The position numbers and the translations under genes are program-made. Below, one piece after another: positions 49,486 through 61,760 of a stretch of DNA of 64,000 nt. The stretch is from Ambrosia x helenae (lineage: Eukaryota; Streptophyta; Magnoliopsida; Asterales; Asteraceae), in assembly GCA_030844895.1 (NCBI GenBank), contig JAUTDX010001491.1:1-64000 (forward strand), given 5' to 3'. Position 1 is the stretch's first letter. Every line of letters begins with the position of its first letter. The notes beneath the pieces are model-generated. The model had not been told where the DNA came from. It worked only from the letters and a program-made list of their open reading frames with translations, and did not search any database.

Positions 49486-49727
49486 ATTTACTAAAAGTTA
49501 ATTTCCAAATTCCAAATTATATATCAACCTAAAATAATATAATCCCTAAAATAACTATTTATCTATTTTTTTCCTTTGAAACATTTGTGGAGAGGGACCG
49601 CCGCAAATATCCATTTGGCAATGAGTGACGTTATCACTGACTTCATCTTCATCATAATCTTCCTTAAATTCTTACAGTCCGATCAATCATACACACACCC
49701 AACTCCAAAATCGAGAAACAAACAACA

Positions 49728-51513
49728 ATGGTGCCAAAAGTGAAACTAGGTTCACAGGGTCTAGTTGTCTCAGCTCAGGGACTCGGTTGCATGGGTATGT
49801 CCGGTAACTACGGACTACCCAAACCCGAACCCGACATGATCAACCTCATCCACCACGCCGTTGACTCCGGCATCACCTTCCTCGACACCTCTGACGTCTA
49901 TGGCCCTCACACCAACGAAATCCTCATTGGCAAGGTCGATAATATAAGTTACTCGTATTTGACTTTCATCACTCAGTCTTCGGTTTATTAATTTTGTTTT
50001 TATATATATTGGGGAATTTGTGTAGGCTTTGAAAGAAAGAGGATTGAGAGACAAAGTGCAGATTGCTACGAAATTTGGAGTACGATGGATCGATGGAAAG
50101 CCCGAAGTGTGTGGTGATCCGGCTTATGTCCGATCATGTTGTGAAGGTAGCTTGAAAAGACTTGATATTGATTGTATTGATCTCTACTATGTTCATCGGA
50201 TCGATATCCGAGTCCCAATCGAAGTTACTGTGAGTCTCTCTTGATACTGCATGGTTTATTTGAGTTTTTTTGTGTATTCGGGTTGTGCAATTATTGGGTT
50301 CATCAGGTCGGGTTATTCGGGTAGCTCGGATATGTTAGTTTTTAAAACATATTATTACATGTCTGGTCAGGAAATTGTTTGGGTTACTCAGGTATCGGGT
50401 TAAACGGGTTGGGTAGTATGGTTTTTTGATGTTTAAAGGTTTAACAATTAGGCGCCACTAGTAGATCGGGTACAGGTGACGGGGCTATTGCAGAAACACC
50501 AAAACCAGTTGTTTTAATTGGTTACTTTTGTTGCTCTTTTTGCAATTTTAATCTTGTATGGCAGAAAGCCAGAAACTGTTTGATTGAGCTGTAATTATTT
50601 AACATTTGATAAATTGTTATTGAAAGATGGGAGAAGTGAAGAAACTGGTAGAGGAAGGGAAAGTGAAGTATGTGGGATTATCAGAAGCTTCAGCCTCTAC
50701 AATCAGAAGGGCTCATGCTGTTCATCCAATAACAGCAGTACAGAATGAGTGGTCGGTGTGGTCAAGAGATTTGGAGGATGAAATTGTGCCTACTTGCAGG
50801 TCATATTCAAGTGGTTTTGATGTTAACATAAGTCCGGACTGGTTTATTTTGAAGTTTGATGATAAGTGTTATGGTATGTTTTGCAGAGAACTTGGCATTG
50901 GGATTGTTCCTTACAGTCCTATTGGCAGGGGATTCCTGGCTTCAGGTCCTAATTTGGTCGAAAGTTTGATAGAGGGCGACATGAGGAAGGTATGATATGT
51001 TCATGTGCATAGCATAATATGCTTCTATAATATAAAGTTTCAAACTATGTTCATACACAGACATATGATCAGATTATGATCTCATCTAAAAGAAGAAAAA
51101 ATGTTTTATCTAATCTTTGATCACTGTATTTAGTACTGACATTATTAATGTAATATAAATTTAACTGAAACTTATTGCAGAGCATGCCAAGGTTTCAGAA
51201 CGTGGACCACAATAAGACTGTATTCGAGAGAGTGAACGAGATGGCTGCAAGGAAAGGGTGCACTGCAGCTCAACTAGCCCTAGCCTGGGTACACCACCAA
51301 GGAACTGATGTGGTTCCAATACCAGGGACTACAAAATTTGAAAACTTTAACCAAAATGTTGGATCTTTGTCTGTTAAGTTAACACCAGAGGAAATGGTCG
51401 AACTTGAATCATATGCTTCGAGTGATGTAGTGAAGGGGGAAAGGCATGCATACATGCAGATGACATGGATAAATTCAGAGACTCCTTCGTTGTCATCTTG
51501 GAAATGTAACTAA
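49728..51513 (+). CDS. Aldo-keto reductase (AKR13-like, auxin-induced PCNT115 type)
   Basis: Five exons (49,728-49,934, 50,026-50,229, 50,627-50,799, 50,887-50,989, 51,181-51,513) join in phase to give 339 residues, the family length. The protein is a TIM-barrel NADPH-dependent reductase. The catalytic tetrad is visible: Asp 53 and Tyr 58 (FLDTSDVYG), Lys 85 (IATKFG) and His 126 (YYVHRID). KYVGLSEASASTIRRAHAVH and AWVHHQGTDVVPIPGTTK are family signatures, the latter lining the cofactor site. The likely substrates are small aldehydes or ketones; the exact one is unknown. The start is the first ATG after a leader ACAACA. Two further 5' copies lie at 63,215-63,660 and from 63,879. Confidence 0.92.
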
Positions 51514-52365
51514 CATGTTCTAGCACTGTATACTGCTCGTCATGCCCAGCCTGCAGGTACTAGTACCGAAGTTGCTAACGTGCAAGCTGTCAAGTTTTCA
51601 GATCTTTGTCGTGTGATCTTTCCTCTTTTTAAATGATGCTTTAATAACTGTACCTCAGATTGGAAGTTCAAAACGTGTTTCCAAAAGATTTCTGCTACTT
51701 TGTTGGAGCGTTATGGTTGATGCTGTTATGTGTTAACTAAGCTTCAAATATTGAGACTTTATTGGATGTTTTTGGTATGTTTAGCTTTAGCTTCATAAAA
51801 TGTTGAAATCTTGATGTTGTTTAGTATAATTCCAGTAGGCTAGTTATCTTTTTACCAGTAATCCGTTGGCCATGTTGCTGGCGGATCGAAAGTAGGATGA
51901 CCAAATTGGCGGGTAGGCTGGTTACTGTGTATTTGTAAGCGGCGCGATATTTATTGATTCCTAGACTAGTAACAACAAGTTTTTTTTTAATATTAAATGA
52001 GAAGAGCATGTGTTGAGCTAGAAATTGAGAAGTTATTATTAACAAGTCAAGCATGAGCTTTAGACACTAAGCCAGGTTTGAGTTCTTTTGTTGTCTTGAT
52101 TCATAAACTAAACGAGTCAAACTCAAACTTATGCGAGCTCAGATTCGGTTATTTTGTCTATACTCTTAGTTGATACTAATTTATGTACTTTATAATTCGT
52201 GTTATAATTTGTGAACACAAAATCTCTTTACTCTTTATTTAACTCATTTGTATTTTATTTTTTAATTTAAAAAGTTAATTACTAAAAAGATTTTATCTCA
52301 AAATATCCTTTAGAACTGTGTTGTGATTAACTAAGATACTTAGCATTATAATATTATCTTGATTC
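51514..52365. other. 3' UTR of the reductase and intergenic DNA
   Basis: About the first 300 bases are probable 3' UTR. The rest is AT-rich and contains a GAGTCAAACTC/GCGAGCTCAG patch related to the start of the window. It ends in the GATTC duplicated by the Copia insertion. Confidence 0.4.
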
Positions 52366-52792
52366 TGTTGGAATAAATATACGTAACGTTTGTATATTTA
52401 TCGATAGCCATTATAATCATTTATATTATGATGATCAATTATTAATATTATCCTAAGCCCAATAACATATATGTCTTTGATGGGCGGACTATCATTAGAT
52501 GGGCCTTATTAGGGTGTCCTCTGGGTATGTATAAATAGAGAGGTTATTATGAGATTAGGGTTGACTCACAATCATAACAACATAACACCATTAGCCATCC
52601 CCCATCTCTCTCTCTCTCTCAATGTGTTCATAACTTAAGAACACATAAACCATCAGAACTGCATACCCTAAAGGGAACCCGATCAAGATGATGGTGTCTT
52701 CCATTACTGAGGTTCCTGAACGGTTAAGCAAATCAGGTACACATGATTAAATCTTATGTTCATACCTTGTGTTCTTATTAATATAATCAACA
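52366..52792 (+). repeat. 5' LTR of the Copia element
   Basis: 427 bp starting TG and ending CA. A TATA box TATAAATA lies at 52,530-52,537, followed by a (TC)8 run near 52,606-52,620. A 20-codon ORF (MMVSSITEVPERLSKSGTHD) sits at 52,688-52,750 and is unchanged in the 3' LTR. Confidence 0.95.
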
Positions 52793-52794
52793 TG

Positions 52795-52806
52795 TGGTAT
52801 CAGAGC
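52795..52806 (+). other. Primer-binding site of the Copia element
   Basis: TGGTATCAGAGC is complementary to the 3' end of initiator tRNA-Met, two bases after the 5' LTR. It sets the plus orientation. Confidence 0.92.
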
Positions 52807-52823
52807 TACGTTGATTATATCAA

Positions 52824-55800
52824 CTAGGAAGATTCCCGCGCGCTTCGCGGCGCGCTTCCATACCAATGACATCGGTGGTTGGGGTAACAATCTACACGTG
52901 TTTTGCATTGATTGAGAACTTAAAGTCGTATTCCCATACCGAAATGGATCTCCATCCAAAAGAATGCACATATGTAATCAATACAAATGAATAAAATGAA
53001 GCGCACTTATCTAGCAAAGTAGAATGCCATACACAAATTCGATAAACATGAAACAAAAGTAGTAGAATGTTGTTAACTTGAGCCGCAGTGTTGGAATTGT
53101 GGCGATTCACCTGCAAGGCATACAACAAAAAAAAATCATAAATCCTCCTGTTCAAATACAATCAAACTTCAAAATTTTAAGTCAAACCACTTATAACGTC
53201 AAATCAAACAAACTTGATTAGACCAGCGACAGCCACATCCATTGATGGCTTCCAACAGTCACCATTTCAAATAAATTCAACAATACACAAACATAGATAC
53301 AACCGTATGTGTAAGTTTATGGTCAAACATACATTACGAACGTATGCAGATAATGCGTTATACTTGCTATGGTACTACTTTCTCCTGCAAACTAACCACA
53401 TCTCTCTTTTTAGCATGTAGGGAACCACTAAAAGGTTCAATAAACATATGGTTTGATCAAGTTTTTGCAAGCTTCCTAATTTGAGTAAAGATGAAAGAAT
53501 AATGCTCAATACATCTGTTTTATAAAGAAACTCCCAGCAAGCATACACTATCAATGAGCTATCGAACATTTGTAAACATCATACCAGATTGTTTGTGGTC
53601 TTTGGTAAGTCTAATATATAGCATGTCATCCAACCTTTTCTGCATTACAAGGTAAAACAGTCAACAATTAAATGATGAGCCAGTTCCCCGGACCGTATGA
53701 ATTACATTTGCAACTTCAAATACATATTTTCTAAGCCATTAGACAGCGATGCACCTCATGCTCCGCCATTATGTGTTATAACAAATCATTACAAAAGCTT
53801 GCTTTCATGTATATGAGGTACCGCCTTTGAGTTTGTGTACCGATATATAGAACACTTACCATAACATAAGATTTTATGGTTACTTAAAAAGTGAGACCAG
53901 TCAATAGAGTTAGCAAAAAGAAACCTACTTATCACATGCTACAAAATTATGGTTACTTGTACCAAGTTGTGTTGTTATTTAAAAAGGAAATAACTTTTGT
54001 TAGAGTGGTTTAACGGAAAATTTTGAACATTTATAAATCAAAATAACCTGATAGCACTTGTTGGCTTGGTGGATAGCGTGGAGAAAGGCAGTGCAATCGT
54101 TGGTTATATGAAGGTATCGACGAGGATGATTGGCGATGTGAATCCTTGTCAGTAGGTATTGCAGCAAGAGAATAGTTGTTGTTATGCACCTGTTAGGGAA
54201 TATAAGTTTGAATAGTCTACACTAAGGTTAGTAAGACGAAGTTTAGCATTGTTACTTTCAAGTCTAAACTTACAAAAAAAAATGTTACCTTATAAAGATG
54301 ATATGAATCCTTGTTCAACTCCACACAAATACCTACATTGGAAAATTGGTTTATGTTGCAGGCAAATATTATTGTTTTCAATCTTTAAGGTTATCTATAA
54401 AGTCATGGTCTCTTTTCCAGTATAGTGACCTCTGAATATATGGCATTGAACATCTATAAAATTAATAAGTAGCCCAAACATATTACTTTTCAAACAACAA
54501 TAGGCATTCACATATGAACTCTTTGCACAGTTTATTCTTCATTTCTTTGTACTTGGCTGAATCAAACAAATCATATTTAAACGCAATACTAAACACCAAA
54601 ATCAAAGTGAAAGAAATTGGTAAATGAAGAAGATATGAAACTTGCCTGATATTTGGAAGAAAAGTAATCGACACCTATCCAACTATAGTTGTCAAAGCTC
54701 TACATAAAAAAAAAAGCAAACCGATTAATTATAATAAAACACACATTCATTAAATCCGCCGCTAGGAAAAACTTATGATTGAAGCAAATGAAGAGGGAAG
54801 GCGTCTGGTAGGAATTCGCAGAAAAACAATCGAAGATATCTTCGTGTTCGTGGCGGAAGCCTAACAGCGCAACCACAATCGTTGCTACTCTGCGAAACCA
54901 GTGGCCAATATACCACAAAAGCTCTCCATCGCTACTCGTTGTATGTGATCCTTTGGGTCAACAGGTAATTTCATTCTTTTATAGCAAAAATGGAAATAGG
55001 CAAGCTAGGAATGCATGTGTCGTGTCGAGTTTGATATACGCCATGATTTTCGGGTTTGTGTAATGTTCAAGTTTGTGTCGGGCCTGTGCCACCAAACCAC
55101 AAACACAACTTGTTTAGTAGGCTTAGTAAAAGTGATACGCCACAAACCAAGCCATACGTGACAACCCGAACCAGTAAGGTTCTTATTTTTCTTGAAAAGT
55201 AAAACATTTTTTTGTAGCTAAAGAAATATACAATTATGGGTTGAATGCACTCTTTACCATTCCTATTGTTACATGAGGAAAAATACATCACCAAGTTGTC
55301 AAGTATAATCAACATGAACACCAAAATAATGTTATATCAGTTAAAAAGAAGTAGCTCAACTTTCATATTGTCAAATGACCCCGAAGCACCCAATGATATA
55401 CATGTACAGTCCTTGCAAATAAAAGTATCACAATAGTGATAGAAAGGGCAGTCAAGAAAACTTTAAGCAGAGCGTTTTTTCTTCAACGTCCTTGAACGCA
55501 ACCAACATCGCTATTAAAAACAAATAAACCGTTTCCCTAAAAATCAGTTTTACTACTTTTATAACTCGCAAAATGACCTTTTTAGATTTTTAATCGGTAA
55601 AAAAAGATTGATTTGGAATGGGAGTTCAAGATAGGTCAACATATCAATGAGGCACCCAGTTAAAAAAATAAAGTTAGAAATATTTAAAAAAATGTCAATA
55701 CCACATATTCTACTTCTTAATCATAGACACAACAATATATTTATAAAACACATTTAGTGAGAAATCTAGGTTTCCTAAAAATCCAATTCAAAATCTTAAC

Positions 55801-56690
55801 AACTCTGAATCAATGTTCCACTGGAAGCATTTTAAAAACATCCAAACAATTTCATGGGAAATTTATCAAACGCTTTCTCCCTTTGTTTGTACATGCACTC
55901 CTATTTCTACCACAATCACCAACTACTCTAAGAAATGTGTGCTTTTGAAGGTTAAAAAGAATGATCTTTAGTGACATGCTAATACAAATTGAAAACCGTG
56001 ACATTCAAAACCTAAAGACCAACAAAATCAAATCCAAACCCTACGTAAATTTTTTTTTAGAAAATAAAATAGATTAAAACAATACATGGTAAAGGAGGCC
56101 AATTAAAAAAAAAGATCAAAACCCTAAATCCCCAACCCTAGAGAACATCAGATTAGGCACTTTAAAGCATCAATTGAAAACAACAACATAATAGATACAA
56201 AATCATTGCATGTCTTCACCTAATATCAAATGGTAATAGGATGAAAACAAAACAGGAAAGGGGAGCGGCAAGATTTGTAGCATCAGCCATCGGAGTGGTT
56301 ATGTAGTCACTGGCCATTTTTGTTTGGGGCTTTTAGAAGATGAAGAGTGAGTGCGAGATTGGCAACGATAGTCACCAGTGTGGTGGAGGCTTTGAGGGGA
56401 CAAAAGAAGGATGATAAAGAGAAAGGGTGGAGTGCTTAGAAGCCACCACGTATCACTCACTGTAATGAACCATGTCTAGGCAAAAAAGAAACATAGATGT
56501 GCTTCGGTGGCTGCCTCCATGTATAAACAGAACACGTGCAAACCAAGCTAGCAAAATAAGAAAAAAAAATTGACAAAGGAGAATCGAACCCGGGTGCCAC
56601 AGCAAGCCAAGCAGACAACAACCCACTGCAACACTCACGAAAATCATTTATCAATATGAAAACAATCTGTATATATGTCATTCATGCTGA
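52824..56690 (-). mobile_element. Helitron-like element nested in the Copia leader
   Basis: Read minus, the element starts TC (56,690) after an A and ends CTAG (52,827-52,824) before a T, the A|T insertion rule of Helitrons. About 8-10 bases before CTAG is the hairpin GCGCGC-CGCGAA-GCGCGC (52,838-52,855), the expected 3' structure. No target duplication exists. Joining the flanks gives GATTATATCAA/TTAAAAAATC, which continues the Copia leader. No Rep/helicase ORF is present, so it is non-autonomous. Exon-like segments suggest captured host sequence, e.g. a promoter-like stretch followed by MASDYITTPMADATNLAAP at about 56,210-56,320. Confidence 0.75.
54048..54189 (-). other. Exon-like segment inside the Helitron
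   Basis: A 142-nt block bounded by AG and GT on the minus strand, open in one frame: VHNNNYSLAAIPTDKDSHRQ, then SSSSIPSYNQRLHCLSPRYP. It is probably a captured exon. I do not recognise the gene. A second possible exon starts at about 53,111 (VNRHNSNTAAQVNN). Confidence 0.45.
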
Positions 56691-56944
56691 TTAAAAAATC
56701 ACTATTCACCCACTTTTCTAATTCGATTTGCAAAATTATTCAAAACTTTTGATTTAGAAAAAAGTTCACATAATGTTTCGTGAATCAAGAAAAGAAAATC
56801 GAAAGTTTTGTTTTCATTAATGACATCGAAAAGTTCATGTTGAAAAATAATTATGTTGTTTTCGGCCTACTGTGAAAATCACGAAAAAAAAAAATCAAAA
56901 CTTTGATTTTATAAATTGATTTATGTTTTGATAAGATTATTGGA

Positions 56945-57086
56945 GGGTTCTAGGATTCATACACCCCGTGACATCATATTTAGGGTGTATGACATCACAT
57001 TCTGGGTATGTGGCAGCTTCCTATTGGTTGTGGTGTGGGCCAGGGTGTATGAATCCTAAAGTAGTGGTGTATGAATCCACAACCCC
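56945..57086. mobile_element. MITE of 142 bp inside the Copia element
   Basis: Ends GGGTTCTAGGATTCATACACC-like and, reverse-complemented, GGGGTTGTGGATTCATACACC-like form inverted repeats of about 20 bp. A perfect 8-bp duplication TTATTGGA flanks it (56,937-56,944 and 57,087-57,094). A second inner copy of GGTGTATGAATCC makes its right end compound. Confidence 0.82.
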
Positions 57087-57150
57087 TTATTGGATACTAT
57101 GAAAAGTATCCATCGTATTGCAAAACGAAAAAAGTCAAAAGTGTTTTGAT

Positions 57151-57288
57151 TTAACATATGCCATCATACTTATTACTCCGTAGTTAAGGTATATTGCAAT
57201 TTTCCTCTGTGCAAATCACGCAAAATCACGTAATAAAGTTATTTTAACATATGCCATCATACTTATTACTCCGTAGTTAAGGTATATT
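57151..57288 (+). repeat. 45-bp direct repeat in the Copia leader
   Basis: The 45-mer beginning TTAACATATGCCATCATACT occurs at 57,151-57,195 and unchanged at 57,244-57,288, with 48 bp between. Confidence 0.85.
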
Positions 57289-57829
57289 CTTGTATTATAT
57301 ATCTTTGATGGTGAAATTTTATTAATGAATATATGTTCTATTATTGAATTCACTCCATATTCAATCGGAGATAACTTACGGATTCATGAGATAAAGATCA
57401 TATTGTTTATGTTAATTTTTTCGGTTGATGTCCTTCAAAAACATCATAAGAAAACCGAAAATTCCTTATGTTTTGGTTTAAGATTGGATTAAATCTTGTT
57501 TTTGATATTTTAGGAAATTTAATCTCCAAGAATTTTGAAATCATGTTGATAAAGTCATAGATTTCAAAATATTATGAAATCTTTGGAGATAATTATTCCT
57601 ATCTAAAATTGGAAAAAAGATATAACTAAATCCCTAACATTTTTTTGAACCACCTAACTCTATCACTTTTAGTTTTCGATAATAATAACTGGTTTTCGGT
57701 TTTAAGAATTAATAAATTAAGTTCTCGGAGAATCTCTCAGTTCCCGAGTTCAGGTTCTCGGTTTTAAAGCTTTCGATCAGGTTCACGGACAGGAGTTCTC
57801 GGTCAAGGTCTTCATCTTCGAAAACCATA

Positions 57830-58265
57830 ATGTTTTTCGAGAACCCATAAGTTTCCAAGAACCCATCTTATTTATCGAGAACTATCATGTATTCGAGAAC
57901 CAATATTTTTCGTGAACTATTAAAAATCCGAGAACTGTTAAAGTTATCCGAAAACATAAGTTATTCGAGTACTCATAATGTATTCGAGAACTCATCAATA
58001 TATCGAGAACTAATTCTGGTATTCGAGAACTCATCATGACATTCGAGAACTCATTATGACATCTGAGAACTCATTAAGTTTTCGAGTACTCATGATTTAT
58101 TCGAGATCTCATAAGTCTTCCGGGAACTCATCACTTTCGAGAACTCATTAAGTCTTCGAGAACTCATAATTTCGAGAACCCCTTATGTTATTCGAGATCT
58201 CATAAGTTTTCCGGGAACTCATTATTTTTCCGAGAACCCCTTATGCTATTCGAGAACTCATATAA
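57830..58265 (+). repeat. Degenerate TTCGAGAACTCAT minisatellite
   Basis: About 20 or more loosely spaced units of TTCGAGAACTCAT followed by 5-10 variable bases (period roughly 17-24). About ten retain the dyad TTCnnGAA. A more decayed version starts near 57,700. It lies between the leader and the pol remnants of the Copia element, where gag would be expected. Confidence 0.8.
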
Positions 58266-58408
58266 TTTTTTTTTATAAAACTACTGAGAACCCATTATTT
58301 TTCGGGATCTCTAATAAAATTTACAGATTTGATAAAACCTAATGTATCAAGTTTATTCAAAACATTATTTCCAAAACCTTGCTTAACTTGAAATAACATT
58401 TTACGTGT

Positions 58409-58598
58409 CACTTCTGCCCAAAGGTGATGTGTCACATTAGTTCGTTATATAAGGTCTCGTTAAGCATTGTAGCTTGGTTCACATAATTTCCATAAGGTTT
58501 CACTTCTGCCCAAAGGTGATGTGTAACAGATTATCTTGGTGAACTAAGTGTATTGCATTAGAACTTTGAGTGTCTCACTTCTGCCCAAAGGTGATGTG
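58409..58598 (+). repeat. Three copies of a 23-mer in the Copia internal region
   Basis: CACTTCTGCCCAAAGGTGAT plus GTG is found at 58,409-58,431, 58,501-58,523 and 58,576-58,598, unchanged, in otherwise unlike surroundings. Confidence 0.85.
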
Positions 58599-61439
58599 TT
58601 ACATTCACTGTTAGCAACTTAATACTTAAATAAATAGCGTATAGCCAAAGCTAGAGCATGTTATTTAAGTAGCTTATGTTGGTGTTATGATATTATCACG
58701 TCTTCATTACAAAATTGATCCTCACAGTTAATGATCCTTCATTAATATAATGATCATAATCTAAGTCTGCCTTACAACAATACTCGTAACTCGAAACTAA
58801 TCTCACATTCTTCTATTACTATCTCGACTAAGTAATCCACTATAATCATTAAAACTAAGAAGAGTTTGCTTAAACTTTGTTCTTATCAAGTTACCTCTTA
58901 AGACATGACATTCCTGAGCTCTATCTGATAAAGTATTACAGAATAACATATGAGCATAAGAAGTGAAATAAAATGTCTCTTATGGTAATTAAGAACTTCT
59001 TTTACTGATTCCTATCAGGTGAGCTATTAACGATTATGAGATTCCTAAGACTAATGTATTATCTATGGAATGAAAGAATATAACGAATTCCTAAGAAGCA
59101 TGAAATAAATAAATCTAACGTTATGGTTAAATGGCATCTGTGAATGCATCTTAACATTTGATTAACATGACCCATAAAGCTAAAGGGTTATACATGGAAA
59201 TCAAATAAAGTTTCTAGTGCATTATGACTTTTTCCATCAATACGATTAGATGCATTATGAATCAACTATAACACTCAGAATATCAAAGAAAAATGAGTGT
59301 GTTGATAGCAAATTATTTACAGGAAAAGGAACGCATTAAACTAGAAAAGTTGATGTTATTCACCTTACTACCATTAAACCTAAAAGAGGAAGAATAATTA
59401 CCATAGAGAGGATAATTCTAAGGTCTGGAAACAAAATACAAGTACTACTTCCAGCTATAAGTTTCTCCAAAGGGAAAGTCTTACTAAGCAAAACTGTGCC
59501 ATTAAGAATAGGCATAAGAAATGAGATTACCTATAAGTAAGGAGAACAGCTGGCTAAGGTATGTAGTGCCTAATTAAGGATATTTAACTCCACAAATGCT
59601 AATGAATTCCAATTAACACATGATAGTTGAGTCTAGTTTTATACGTTTCCTTACCAGAATTCAACAACTACTTAAGATGAGAGTTAGTGGCAAAATTAAG
59701 GGTCTATTAACCATTAATAACTGATCTTAGTGTTGAAGCTTTATGATACCTTACGATATTCTTGAGATTACTCAGAATTTAGTATCAATACTAAAAGCTA
59801 CAATTTTAACAGTTAAAAGGTTTTAATGACCAACCCAAAGCCACTATTAAGTTAAACTCTCATATTGTTTGTTGTCATTATCTGAATAGAAACCTTATGA
59901 AATAAAACTAGACGATCCAATAACGTTTTCACAACTTTGTTATCATGAAAATGAGTATTTAACAAAGGAAAATGAGACCCATGCAATTCATCCACTAAGA
60001 CCAAAATTTCATGAGAATTCATGACAAGGTCACTAAAGGATGTTTGGCTATCAAATCTCATTCTCAGTGACTTTAAAGCATGTGTTAAACGCCCTTAACA
60101 TTAAATGGCGAAAGGAATAAATGGGTTTCCATCATAAGTCATAACTAATTGACATCAGTGGAGCTTAGATAAATATCTAATTGTATCTATTCCGTTTCCT
60201 ACAGACCAAAAATATTAAAGAAATCAATTCATATATATACTTAATAAGATTCCCTCTAAGTATGTTCTTAAATTTCTTATGAAATATGGACGATAAGGGA
60301 AATCAAGTATAAAATATATGAAATATTCTCGTTCACACGCATCGTTAAAACTTATTATGTGGAGATACTATGAGACCTAAAAGATTAGTGGCAGCATTAG
60401 ATGTCCTACTTATGACTTGCAAAAGTTACAGAGGTGGGGGAACGACAATTTGATCTATCCTCAAATTACACCTCTTTCACTGGACAACGCTCTATCACAA
60501 CTTGTCTCCTTAGCATTTAACATACTCCTAACAAAGTTTTGTGGATGCCTAAATATGGGCGAACTTAGATTTCTTACTAAAGTAATCCTCATCAAGAGAA
60601 ACGACAGTAAACATCATTAGGTTGTTTTCTCTATTAAAATCTATGGATCTTCCAAATGTTAGATCTTAAGCATGCTGAATTCATTAAGATTTCTAAGGTA
60701 AGTGGGAGTAGTAAAAGTACTTATTATGACTTTTCGGAAGTACAAGATGCGGGGGAGAGACTCACTAAAATTCGAGACTCATTAAGTTTAACTCCGAATT
60801 TAACTTCGATTATTCCTCTTGTACACCTTACTGCACCAACTCTTACACACTTAGAAACTAATATTGCTCCTTATATACCTGAAAATAAAAACACCTAACT
60901 AAAGTTAAGTTTGTATCATAATAAACCCAATGTTCAACTCAGGAGGTCATCTGGGTCTAAAAGCCCATTAAATTTGATGATTATGTAACCTGCCTGACTA
61001 ACACAAAATGGATGTTTGGAAAGTTTACTGATCCTACCTCTTCTAATTAAATCATTAGTATCAATCAATCTTCAAAATGGAATAAAGCTATTATTAGCAT
61101 AACTCATTCCATAATTTAGAATACCGTTTGGGATTTGGTTGAATAACTTAAAGGTATTCATAATTAAACCAGATCCGAATGGGAACGTTGTAAGATAAGA
61201 TTGATTGTAAAAGATTATACTCAAGGAGGGATTAGATTATCAAAGAATCTTCTTATCTGTATTACAAAAGATTTCTTTGAGGATCATTACCGTCCTAGTA
61301 GCTCATAATAACTAAGAGCCACATTAGATGGACATTAAGACAACTTTCCATAACGATGACCTACATGTTCATTAAGCAACCTGAAAGTTCTAAACTGAAG
61401 GGTAAGAACACTTAGTCTGTAAGTCAATAAGATCCATGT
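58599..61439 (+). other. Decayed gag-pol body of the Copia element
   Basis: I could not place gag, protease or integrase motifs in this 2.8-kb stretch. All frames are closed every few dozen codons. Its position and the clear motifs downstream imply degraded gag-pol sequence. Confidence 0.45.
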
Positions 61440-61760
61440 GTGGGTTGATGCAAGCATAAAATGTGTTGGAATCATAATGAAATTCTCTTCATCAAGAACT
61501 AAGTGGATTAAAGAACCTACCTCAAGATGAGTGGGAGCAACTAATGAAAACTTGTCCTTACATAGATGACGTTTCTCTTGACAAGTATATGTTACCTAAG
61601 TCAAAGCATTATTCATGCATAATTTTTGACATGATGAATATCGGGGATTCCTCTTACGTGATAGGAATCAAAATATACTGAGATAGACCCAACGGGATAT
61701 TAGTTTCATCCCATAAGTTTTACTCTAAGCGGGTCCTTAAGTATGTAACATACAACATTG
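61440..61760 (+). pseudogene. Copia reverse transcriptase remnant
   Basis: One frame reads YIDDVSLDKYM (the YVDD-type catalytic box at 61,559-61,570), then MNIGDSSYVIGIKIY, a stop, and DRPNGILV with SSHKFYSKRVLKYV. This matches the Copia order of catalytic box, GxxxYxLGI-type block and YIxxVLxRF block. A stop and missing upstream motifs make it non-functional. Confidence 0.8.

Noticed and set aside
56570..56640. tRNA gene on the minus strand (GGGTTCGATTCTC)
   Set aside because: Only a B-box-like T arm is visible, with no matching acceptor or anticodon arm. At most it is a SINE relic inside the Helitron.
57830..58265. CRISPR-like array
   Set aside because: Repeat units are short, degenerate and unevenly spaced, the setting is a plant retrotransposon, and no cas gene exists.
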